Positions 39,070-48,659 of a DNA stretch of 64,000 nt are shown here, piece after piece (position 1 is the stretch's first letter; the number at the start of each line of letters is the position of its first letter). The notes below the pieces were generated by a model. That model was not told the origin of the DNA. It was given only the letters and a program-made list of their open reading frames with translations, and searched no databases. Made by a program: the position numbers and the translations under genes. The stretch lies in assembly GCF_000002425.4 (NCBI RefSeq), contig NC_037256.1, positions 13,338,233-13,402,232 on the forward strand, given 5' to 3'. This DNA comes from Physcomitrium patens. Its lineage: Eukaryota > Streptophyta > Bryopsida > Funariales > Funariaceae.

Positions 39070-40232
39070 AATTCAACATTTAAATACGATCCATGGCAGG
39101 CAAGAACGAGAAAAAGAAAAAAAAGAAATAAAGAAAAAAATAAAAAGAAAAACTTGTCTCGTCGTGGAGACACAAAGATTTCATTCATAATCGGATGATA
39201 ACACTCGACTGAATCTGCAACGCGTCCGGGGCTCTTTCATCCACATGCGGAGCATCGCGGCGGATTCCACGAGGAAAGTAGCTTTTTCTGGCAGTAGTAA
39301 CTTTTGAGTCTCGGCGAAGCCTTGTGTTCGATCGGGCTACACTCTAGAATTGGATTTTCCTCGCTCTTCGATACAGTAAACTCTTGATAAGCAAATTGAT
39401 GAAGGGCAGAGTGTGTGTGTGTATGTGTGCGTGTGAGAACAGGAAGACGATACCCTCCCCAATCAGCTTGCGAATTCATCTCATGCCGAGATGGCAGAGT
39501 GAGCATCACCGCAGATATCAGTGTCAGCTCTTTTAAATTGTGTGGTACGGAAAGGTACCAAGGCAAGCATTGCGTGGCAGGAGAGACCGAAGCGCATGGC
39601 CAACACTCAACTGCCTCTATCGCCATTTTGCTTTCACGATGGGGATCGCCAATGGCCTCATTACCACCGATAGGTATATGTGAGACTCATCACACTAGTG
39701 TGCATTACCCCCTGGAAAGCTACACCCAGCGCTTCTGTTGACTTCGATGAACATCGAGTCAGGTCCTCGACTCAGTGCGGATGCTTGAACACCACGAATC
39801 TCAACCGCAATTATGATTCTAACGAATTTGGCCATGGACATTCTTTTCGTAAAACTCCCCGTAATTCGCATCGCCCGTACTCAACCTCCATCTCGACAAA
39901 GGAGCTCCTGTATAGAGTGTATCCACATCTCACATGGACAAAACCCTCCCAAACCCTTCGACGGAAACACAACCATGTGCACTGCACAGAAGCTAGGGTT
40001 TCAACATCAATTACGACTATGGACAACACCTAGGCAGCATTTCTCAACAGAAGCACAACACGAGGAGGATGAACGTACCGGGAGAAGGGAATCGATAATA
40101 GTAGCATGCAAGGACACACCTTAAATCCAAACTGGCAATACATACCTCTATGGTGTCGAGTACACGATGGACAGAGATGCAGAGAGAGGAATGATTCGAG
40201 ACCTATCCAAAACGAACAGTAGTAGAGTAGAT

Positions 40233-40285
40233 GCAGAGGGGTAGGGCAGAGGGGTAGGGCAGAGGGGTAGTAGTAGTAGTAGTCA
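40233..40285. repeat. 13-bp G-rich tandem repeat then (TAG)n
   Basis: AGAGGGGTAGGGC-type units, about three copies, followed by a run of TAG triplets. Confidence 0.85.
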
Positions 40286-40600
40286 GAGTGGTCGCATGCA
40301 GGTTACGAGGAGGAAAGACAATGACGATGGAGCAGCAGCAGCAGCGATGGGGAGGGAGGAGGAGATACCAGACAGGAAAGCGCAGTGGCGATGCGAATGT
40401 TTGGCCCAGAGAAACCACCGCGGGGGCATTGTCCAGAACAGTGCACAATCAATCAATCAATCCCTCCCTTCCTCGTGACCAATGTTGCTTGCTGCACACA
40501 CGATCCTCCCCTCGCAAGCAAGCACACACGCATGCACCCACACACACACACATGCACGCATTGCGAGGGATGAGCGACACAGAGGCTGCTTCAGACATCG

Positions 40601-40660
40601 GCAGACGTGGCATTGCTTTGCTGACGTGGATTTGGAATTCCACCCTCAAATGACGTGGCA
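40601..40660 (+). promoter_or_regulatory. three ACGTGG (ABRE/C-box-like) motifs
   Basis: GACGTGG cores at about 40604, 40623 and 40652, two of them as GACGTGGCA. ACGTGG cores are known binding sites of ABA- and stress-related bZIP factors. Three in 55 bases at the border of the island suggests a promoter-proximal module for a gene I cannot see. Confidence 0.5.
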
Positions 40661-40671
40661 TTTTTGAAACA

Positions 40672-40929
40672 ACAAGGGGTTAATGCTTTCAATGATAGGG
40701 TCCATTGGGTGTGGATTGGGATTTCACAGTTAGGATTTTAATTGGTAAATTTTTGAGTGTTGTTTGTACTTTTTTGGTGTGACATGTTGTCATTTTGTAA
40801 TGGGATATTTGGAAGATATTCTTGCATTGAGCACATTTTAATCTTTTTTTTTTAATATGAGGTTTGTAGAATATTTAAGATTTTTTTTTCTCTTGTAAAA
40901 ATATATAGGTTGATTATATAAGTGCTATC

Positions 40930-40967
<38 letters not shown>

Positions 40968-42189
40968 AAATGTTAAAATATGAATGTTAAATTGATCCAT
41001 CTATTATCATTATCATTAAAAAATAGATCATCACCAAATTACACCAATATATATACAAATCAAAAATTGAGAAATAGATTGTCAAGGTGCACTTTGTCAT
41101 TGTAACCATTATTAAAAGATCAATTGGAACAATCATAGATACTTGTCTTTAGATGTTTTACAAAAGCTGCAACCAAATTTAGAATGAGTAGGCTTTCTTT
41201 TGAAATGAGGTAGAAAACTATCTATCTCTTCAAACTTTGTGCGACACTTCTTTAATGGATATTTTTGACATAAGAAATAATTAAGATAAAGATATTATAC
41301 AAATACATCTATGTATCCTATACCACTACTTGTGTCAATAATTGATAATCAAGAAATCAAATCACTCATCTATTGTTGAGATTGTGTACTCTGATATGAT
41401 ATGGATTATAAGCAGAAATATCTTGTGTGGCCTATGGTAGACTTGTTGATATGGCAAGAAGCCAATGTGTACCACAACTAAGCCTAGTTATTGTGGATTC
41501 TTTTCCTTATTGTATCCAAGGCTAACTATAAGCCTTAAAGTAAATCAAATTTAAGCTTTGATTGAGCTATGTATGGTCAATCATTGATTTGTAATCCAAC
41601 TCTTGAGTAGAGATGAATCTAGCAACTCACTTATTATGTCTTGTGTCTACATGAAACATCACAAAAAATCACATGTTCTCCTAAAATTGTAAGATATGTG
41701 CATTGCAAGTCTTAATTCAAACATTAAACTCAATATTGAATACTTATATCTATAAGATCAAGCATGGAGGGTGGCGTAGAGCAATAGTGCCAATAAATTA
41801 AAATTCAACAACAACAACAATACAATCAGAAGCTTCAACATAAGCTTTGTAAGAGAAAGAAGAATATAGATTCATCAATAAAATTTGGTACCAACATGTC
41901 AAAAAAGACACAAGCTCTTTAAGTAATATTAAATAAAGATCTACATGGCATTAGTCCAACAATATAAACCAAAATTACATCCAAAACTTTATATAAATTT
42001 AGACAATACTAGAATATCAAAGTAGGCATTGATGTCCACAACTTAGCAAAAGTGATTTCACCTTAATGTCCACTATTCAACCAAAGTAATTTTATCATGA
42101 TATTCATAAGCCAACAAAAGTCATTTCACTTTGATATCCACAACTTTATTCATATCCATAATATCTACAATGTAGTCAATTCAATGTGA
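40672..42189. other. AT-rich intergenic DNA
   Basis: No gene recognised. It has (TA)n at 40932–40962 and a degenerate tandem repeat just before element A. Confidence 0.7.
42028..42150. repeat. degenerate tandem repeat, about 34-bp unit, 3.5 copies
   Basis: Units share a TTGATGTCCACAA...CAAAAGTnATTTCAC pattern, with starts near 42028, 42073, 42107 and 42140. Confidence 0.6.
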
Positions 42190-42194
42190 CTTCA
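42190..42194. repeat. target site duplication of element A (left copy)
   Basis: CTTCA immediately before the LTR; the same five bases follow the other LTR at 54639–54643. Confidence 0.9.
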
Positions 42195-42755
42195 TGTCAC
42201 GGATTTACTCATGTAAGCTAGTAATTACATATACAAATAGGTAGAAGAAAGTAAAAGTAGGTAAAAGTAAGTTAATTCTGTAGTATTTAATATGGAAGCT
42301 TCCTAAAAGCTTCATAGACGCTGCTTTGACTTCATAGGTGTCTTTAATTGACTTTTTGGATTAGAAATTTGGTCAACAAGTTGGCCATATGCCACACATG
42401 TTGTTAGCTTGAAGATCAAGTTAACTATGTGGCCAACACGTAGAAAAACTTGCCTTGTAAGTTAAGGTGTGTTTCCTACAAAGTCAATACATATTGGAGG
42501 TCATATAGAATGTCGCCACGTAGCCCCTAGTTAGATAGTATATATAGAGACAAGAGTGAAGCCTTCTTCACTCTTGTCAATTTCTTTCTTGCTTCTAGTC
42601 AAGTTTCAAGGGTCTCTAGTTTTCTTGTCTTTTGGCAATAGCCATTCTAGTTTCTCTTTCAATATACATACTTATTTATTTATATTTTGTTACCTTTCTT
42701 TGAGTGAAGGCTCACTTGTCTCGATTGTTTTTTCATCGAATTCTTGTCCTTGACA
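42195..42755 (+). repeat. 5' LTR of element A
   Basis: 561 bp, TGTCAC...TTGACA. It contains a TATATATAGAG promoter-like motif near 42538, so it would carry the element promoter. Confidence 0.95.
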
Positions 42756-42776
42756 GATTGATAAGAGTACACCTAT

Positions 42777-42790
42777 AATATCAGAGCTTT
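42777..42790 (+). other. putative primer binding site of element A
   Basis: TATCAGAGC at 42779–42787 matches the core of the initiator-tRNA-Met primer site (TGGTATCAGAGC). It starts over 20 bases after the LTR end and lacks the TGG that pairs with the tRNA CCA end; element B shows the same arrangement. Confidence 0.55.
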
Positions 42791-43201
42791 GTCTAATCTT
42801 GATTAACAGTGGATTATCCCTTTTTCTTGATAAGATATAAGCATATTAGAAGTTGCGGATTACCTTCTTCTAAATTGATATTGTCCTTAGTATTTTCTTT
42901 CTTCTCAACTCCTCTCTTCTATTTGTCTTGAGCGATATTAGAAACCTTCTCTTTTCTAAGTGTTATCATGGCAGAACTTGTTGAAATAAAGAATGCAATG
43001 GCACAAATGCAAGAGCAATTGAGGGAGTTAATGCTTACAATGCATCAACTCAATTTACCACTACAAGGAGCAACAAGATTGGCAGGAAGTGAAAATATAG
43101 AAATAGTTGGAGCTGCTTCAACATTTGTACCAAATCATGTCCTTTCTCCTATGGTGGAACGCCCTTCCAGTGTTAGAGAACCAAGAATTGCCCTATCCGA
43201 G

Positions 43202-43288
43202 AAGTTTGATGGCACCAGATCCAAGTTTCGAGGATTTATCAATCAAGTGCAACTTGTGATTGAACTTCAACCCCAAAGCTATCCAACT
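43202..43288 (+). repeat. inverted repeat arm 1 in gag of element A
   Basis: Original gag sequence whose reverse complement recurs at 43466–43552. Confidence 0.9.
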
Positions 43289-43465
43289 CCAGGATCACAA
43301 GTTAGATTCATTGGTACGCTTCTTTAAGGTTTAGCACTATCATGGTTTTCATCTTTTTTTGAACGACGAGATCCAATATTGGATAATTTAGAGGCTTTTC
43401 TGGCGGAGTTTCGATCCATGTATGGAGAACATGATGCAATTTGTGAATCTAACTTACGATCCTAA

Positions 43466-43552
43466 AGTTGGATAGCTTTGGGGTTGAAGTTCAATCACAA
43501 GTTGCACTTGATTGATAAATCCTCAAAACTTGGATCTGGTGCCATCAAACTT
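43466..43552 (-). repeat. inverted repeat arm 2 in gag of element A
   Basis: An 87-bp reverse-complement copy of 43202–43288 with about one mismatch. It replaces normal gag sequence that is present in element B. Confidence 0.9.
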
Positions 43553-44054
43553 ATGACAAGAAAATCGATCAGTAACGTTGTATGCTTCACAATTTTGACA
43601 ACTTACAATTGATATCAAGTGGGATGGTGCTGCACTTATTAGCCAATTTCTCTATGGATTACAATATGAGGTAAAAAAATTAATACTCAACTTACCTGAT
43701 CCTCAAACATTGAGTCAAGCAATTGACTTTACTATGAAGTGCGACAATCATCTTTTTGAATTTTGATGTGAGAATCATACAAGTGGACCTCAACGTTACT
43801 ATAATTCAATGGCAACGCCAACACCTCTTTAACACATACATTCGGAAGTAAAGGATATGCAAATTGATGCAATATGTTTCAAACCTCTTATTGAGCAAGA
43901 AAAGACTCGTCATCGTCAAGAAGGATTATGTTTATATTATGGAGAACCAAAGTACAGTGCTCAATATTGTTTAAAGAAACGATACAATCACAAAATGAGG
44001 AATATGGCTGTGAAAGAAGACAATATGTCAGAAAACGAGTTTGTCCAATTACAA

Positions 44055-47000
44055 TAGGGACTGTGCAGTTGGAACCTTGAACAACATCTAGTAAAGGTCC
44101 TATTCTCTCCTCAGAGCTCTCTCCTTGTTTTACATTAAATATTATTTTAGGACCTAAATATTACAAAGTCTCTGCCTTGTTAGATTCGGGAGCCTCAGCA
44201 TGTTTTTTAGATGAAGAATTTACTAAAAGACATAGCATAAATTTAGTAAAAAAAACTAAACCTGTTCATGTAGAAGTCATAGATGGTCGTCCATTGTCTT
44301 CCGGAGATATTACTCACAAAACCCTTCCTATAGAAGTAATAATCAATGGTCATAATAGCTTTGTAGTATTTAATATCATTAGATCTCCCTCTAATCCAAT
44401 CATTTTAGATTTATCATGGTTAGAAAAATACAACCCTCAAATAGATTGGATTTTCTGAACTCTTACTTTCTCTAAAAGTATAACTAATAGTATAGTTAAT
44501 CAAGTAGAGAGTCATAAGTCTAGTTCAATTAAATCCGTATTTATAGGTACAAAAGCTTTCTTGCATGCTGCTATGAAAGAATCACCATATATTATTTATG
44601 CCACACTTGTTTCTACTAGTGAAAAGACTTCAAGTGGCATTCCAAGCCAATATCAAGAATTTCAAGATGTATTTGAAAAAAAGAATGCAGATACACTCCC
44701 GAAACATCGTCCCTATGATTGCTCAATTGACCTTCAAGAAGGAGCACAACCACCATTCGGACCAATCTACAGTTTATTACAAAATGAGTTGGCTGAACTC
44801 AAGAAGTATATTGAAGAAAATCTAGCCAAAAATTTCATACGCCATTCTAAATCTCCGGCACGAGCTCCAATTCTATTTGTGAAGAAAAAAGATGGATCAT
44901 TGTGGATGTGTGTTGATTATCGAATACTCAATAAGATTACCATCAAGAATAGGTATCCACTACCTTTAATATCTGGACTTCTTGATCAAGTGAATCAAGC
45001 TAAGATCTATACAAAAATAGAACTTTGAGGATCATACAATCTAGTACGCATCAAAGAAGGAGCTGAATGGAAGAGTGCATTTTGAACTAGGTATGGACAT
45101 TTTGAATACAACGTCATGCCTTTTGGACTTACAAATGCACCAGCAGCTTTTCAACATCTAATGAATGATGTTTTTTGAGAGTTTTTGGACAATTTTGTGG
45201 TCTGTTATTTAGACGATATATTGATCTATTCTAAGAATTTAGAAGAATATGAACTTTATGTTCGTCGTGTGTTACAAAAATAAAGAAATGCAGGACTCTA
45301 TGCCAAGATAGAAAAGTGTATATTCTACACTACTCAAGTCGATTTCTTAGGTTACATCATTTCAAATGATGGACTTATGATGGATCCTAAGAAAGTTCAA
45401 ACTATTATAGATTGGAAGATCCCAAAAATGGTAAGAGATGTCCAATGTTTTTTGGGATTTGCCAACTACTATCGGATCTTCATCAAAGACTTCTCTCGAG
45501 TTGCAGCTCCACTTACACGTTTGATTTGTAAAGATAAACTCCAATGGAATCAAGAAGCGAAAGTTACTTTTGAATCTTTGAAGACAGCGTTTGTTTCTGC
45601 ACCAATTTTGTAACGTGTTGATTTTTCCAGAGCTTCTTGAAGCCAGAGCAACTTCATCTTCGAGCAATAAAATCAACATTGACTGTTGATTTAACTTTCC
45701 TTAAACAAGTCTAGTTAAGTATGTCTTCAGACCCTCTTGTTCATGATATCAAGAATAATTCTTTTAAATCTCTTGATCCCTCTAAATTTGAATTCAAGAA
45801 TACGTTTTATTTCAATGGACGCTTATATATCCCAGAAGGAGAAGCACGTTTACGTGTTCTTCAAGCTCATCACGACTTCCCAACAATAGGATATTTTAGA
45901 TATAATAAGACTTTGGAGCTAATACCTAGGGATTTTTGATGGCCTCAAATGTGGAAGGCAGTCAAAGATTTTGTACAATCATGTGATATTTGCTCAAGAT
46001 CAAAAACTCCTCATTATCGACTTTTTGGACTTCTTCAGCCATTATCCATTCCAGAACAACCATGGTCTTGTGTTTCTATGGACTTCATCACGGATCTTCG
46101 AATCTCAGGTTCTTATGATTCTATATTCGTGATAGTAGATCATTTTACCAAGATAGTACATTTTGTACCATATACAAAATCTATCACAAGTGAAGAAATA
46201 GCTAAGCTCTTTTTTGACAATATCTATCGCTATCATGGATTATCCAAGGATTTTATATCAGATAGGGGAACTCAATTTGTATCAAGATTTTGGCGGACTC
46301 TTTTTAAGATTCTAAAAGTGGATATAAAACTATCTTCGGCATTCCATCCTCAAACTGATGGACAAATGGAGCGTGTTAATCAAGTTTTGGAGCAATATTT
46401 AAGATATACCATTAACTACCAACAAGATGATTGGAGAATTCTTTTGCCATTGGCAGAGTTTGCTTACAATAATACGTTACATTCTTCTACAAAACAAACA
46501 CCTTTCTTTGCTAATTATGGTTATCTCCATGACTTGATACTTTTGAATTTTCAAAAGTTGATAATCTTGCTGCGAAAGATTTGCCAATTCATTTATCAGA
46601 GCTATATGCAACAATGAAGGCGCAGTTAAAGGAGGCTCAAGAACAACAAAAGATCAATATGGATGTCTATCGAAAGGAACAACCACCATTCCTCTTGGAT
46701 GATAAGATATAGCTACTTCGTCGTAATAACAAGACTACTCATGTTTGTGACAAGTTGGACTATCAAAGGCTGGGACCATTTTTTATTTTTGCACAAATCA
46801 ATCCAGTTGCATATTGTTTACATCTATCGAAGTCAATAAAAATCCATCCAATATTCCACGTATCTCTTCTTAAACCATACAAGACAGTGGACATACCAAG
46901 AAGACGACAAGTTCCACTTCCTCCCATAGAAGTGGACAATAATGAAGAATTTGAAGTAGAAGAAGTCTTAGATTCAAGGCGGCGCCAAAATAAATTAGAA

Positions 47001-47123
47001 TATCTTGTCCATTGGTTTGGATATGGTATTAGTGAACACACATGGAAGCCAATAAAAAATCTAATAAATGCAGCAAAGGCGGTGGAGGCTTTTCATGGAC
47101 GACATCCATTAAAATTAAGATGA
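44055..47123 (+). pseudogene. pol of element A (disabled; RNase H mostly deleted)
   Basis: Protease DSGAS motif at about 44183. Reverse transcriptase about 44830–45500, with [11 protein letters not shown] and YLDD at about 45208. Integrase about 45840–46530, with CDIC at about 45975, MDFITDL, SDRGTQFVS and HPQTDGQMERVNQ. A chromodomain follows at about 46940–47100 (EVEEVLDSRRRQNKLEYLVHW). In-frame stops, several of them TGA where element B has CGA or AGA arginine codons, break the frame (for example about 45026, 45082 and 45176). A deletion near 45635 corresponds to about 430 bp of element B (roughly 50152–50580), which holds RNase H. Not functional. Confidence 0.9.
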
Positions 47124-47217
47124 AAACCTTCTTTATAAAAGAAACAACATCTAGGCAAGATAACATTCTACTTTCAATCCTTGTTCGTAGCTTCTTTGTA
47201 GTTGTGACGTTCAGGAG

Positions 47218-47540
47218 ATGGAGAACCAACAACCAGTGGATTCGACTCAAGAGCTTGTATTTGCTGATCTGTCCGATGAGACATTACGATTGTCACAATC
47301 TTCAAGACGACGCAATCGAGATGAAGATCTTCAAGAATGACATTTTCTTCCTCGAATAGATGGCGAGAGTTAATGCGTTTGGTATCACGATTTGAGAAGG
47401 GACTTCCGATGTTTGGTGATTTTGCTAGAGGTAGGAACAACTCTTGATGGTGTTTCAAATGCTTCATTCGAAGGAAGTTATGAAAGCCTCAACAATGATC
47501 AAATAATTAGGTGGTCTTCCTGCCCTAGTATGAGACACTA
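47218..47540 (+). pseudogene. accessory reading frame of element A, 5' part (split by element B)
   Basis: Begins MENQQPVDSTQEL, 94 bases after the pol stop. It is homologous along its length to the open 140-codon frame of element B but carries stops (for example after RDEDLQE). Element B is inserted after a codon series reading PSMRHY. It resumes at about 53937. Confidence 0.8.
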
Positions 47541-48101
47541 TGTCAAGGACAAGAACTCGATGAAAAAACAGTTCAGACAAGTAAGCCTTCACTCAAAGAA
47601 AAGTAACAAAATATGAATAATAAGTATGTATATTGAAAAGAGAAACTAGAATGGCTATTGCTAAAAGACAAGAAAACTAGAGACCCTTGAAACTAGACTA
47701 GAAGCAAGAAAGGAGTTGACAAGAGTGAAGAAGCCTTCACTCTTGTCTCTATATATACTATCTAACTAGGGGCTACGTGGCGACGTTCTATAGGACCTCT
47801 AATATGTGTTGACTTTGTAGGACACATGCCTTGACTTACAAGGCAAGTTTTTCTACTTGTGGGCCACATAGTTAGCTTGATCTTCAAGCTAACAACATGT
47901 GTGGCACATGGCCAACTTGTTGACCACGTTTCTAATCCAAAAAGTCAATTAAAGACACCTATGAAGTCAAAGCAACGTCTAGGAAGTTTCTAGGAAGCTT
48001 TTATATTAAATATTATAGAATTAACTTACTTTTATCTACTTTTACTTACTTCTACCTATTTCTATATGTAATTATTAGCTTACATGATTATGGCCATGAC
48101 A
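47541..48101 (-). repeat. 3' LTR of element B
   Basis: 561 bp, bounded by TG...CA and preceded (in sense) by the purine tract AGAAGGGGGGG. Confidence 0.95.
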
Positions 48102-48115
48102 TTACCCCCCCTTCT
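48102..48115 (-). other. polypurine tract of element B
   Basis: Sense AGAAGGGGGGGTAA ends exactly at the 3' LTR; it primes plus-strand DNA synthesis in this class of element. Confidence 0.85.
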
Positions 48116-48142
48116 AGAAACGAGTTCCACGAGGAGCGGTCA

Positions 48143-48565
48143 TCATATGTTGAGGAAATCTATAATGCGACGAATTGTATTCGCCACATACTCTGATCTC
48201 TGTTCTCTTCGAAGATGATTGATAGGGCCTCTCAACCATCGGTAGTGTCCCATACCAGGGCGGGAAGACCACCCAGTTATTTGATCATTGTTGAGGCCTT
48301 TGTAACTTCCTTCGAATAGAATATTTGGAACACCATCAAGAGTTGTTTCTACCTCTAGCAAAATCACCAAACATCGAGAGTCCCTTCCCAAATCGTGATA
48401 CCAAACGCGTTGTATCTCACCATCTATTCGAGGAAGAACATGTCGTTCTTGAAGATCTTCATCTCGATTGCGTCTTCTTGAAGGTTGTGACAATTGTAAT
48501 GTCTCGTCCGGCAGGTCAGCAAACGAAGGTTCTTGAGTTGAATCTGCTGGTTGTTGGCTCTCCAT
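48143..48565 (-). CDS. accessory ORF of element B, 140 aa, unknown function
   Basis: Sense-strand frame between the pol stop (48660) and the purine tract; its ATG follows the pol stop by 94 bases. It begins MESQQPADSTQEPSFADLPD, has a basic patch (RRRNRDEDLQERH), a hydrophobic strand-like CLVILLEVETTL and a Trp/Gly-rich part (GWSSRPGMGHYRWLRG), and ends DFLNI. No membrane segment, signal peptide, zinc motif or protease/RNase signature is visible, so it is not an obvious env. Homologous DNA lies at the same place in A (with stops) and C (decayed), so it belongs to the family. Standard Ty3/gypsy chromoviruses have no frame here. It could be a captured host fragment, a structural/regulatory protein, or a conserved non-coding region open by chance. 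Confidence 0.65.
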   Translation of the reverse strand: MESQQPADSTQEPSFADLPDETLQLSQPSRRRNRDEDLQERHVLPRIDGEIQRVWYHDLGRDSRCLVILLEVETTLDGVPNILFEGSYKGLNNDQITGWSSRPGMGHYRWLRGPINHLRREQRSEYVANTIRRIIDFLNI

Positions 48566-48659
48566 CTAATTAGCATCACAAATGCAAAGAAGTTACAAAC
48601 AAGGATAGGAAATTGAATGTTATCTTGCCTCAATCTTGTCTCTTTTATAAGAAAGATTT

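Larger units (their letters stand above)
39070..40671. other. orphan G+C island, promoter/leader-like
   Basis: Higher G+C than both flanks, with overlapping unrecognised frames on both strands, a GT tract near 39412, CA tracts near 40540 and short G-rich tandem repeats. An ACGTGG cluster lies at its right edge. No coding sequence lies within reach on either side. Confidence 0.4.
42968..44057 (+). pseudogene. gag of element A (disabled)
   Basis: The ATG at 42968 opens a capsid-type protein beginning MAELVEIKNAMAQMQEQL. TAA at 43325, TGA at 43596 and TGA at about 43765 interrupt it, and an inverted copy of 87 bp replaces part of the frame at 43466–43552. The zinc-knuckle relic near 43931 has lost its second Cys and its His (Tyr in both places). 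The frame ends VQLQ* at 44057, overlapping pol in the -1 frame. Confidence 0.85.

Noticed and set aside
39237-40667. Overlapping frames in the 39–40.7 kb island
   Set aside because: Composition-driven; no domain, and both strands are equally open.
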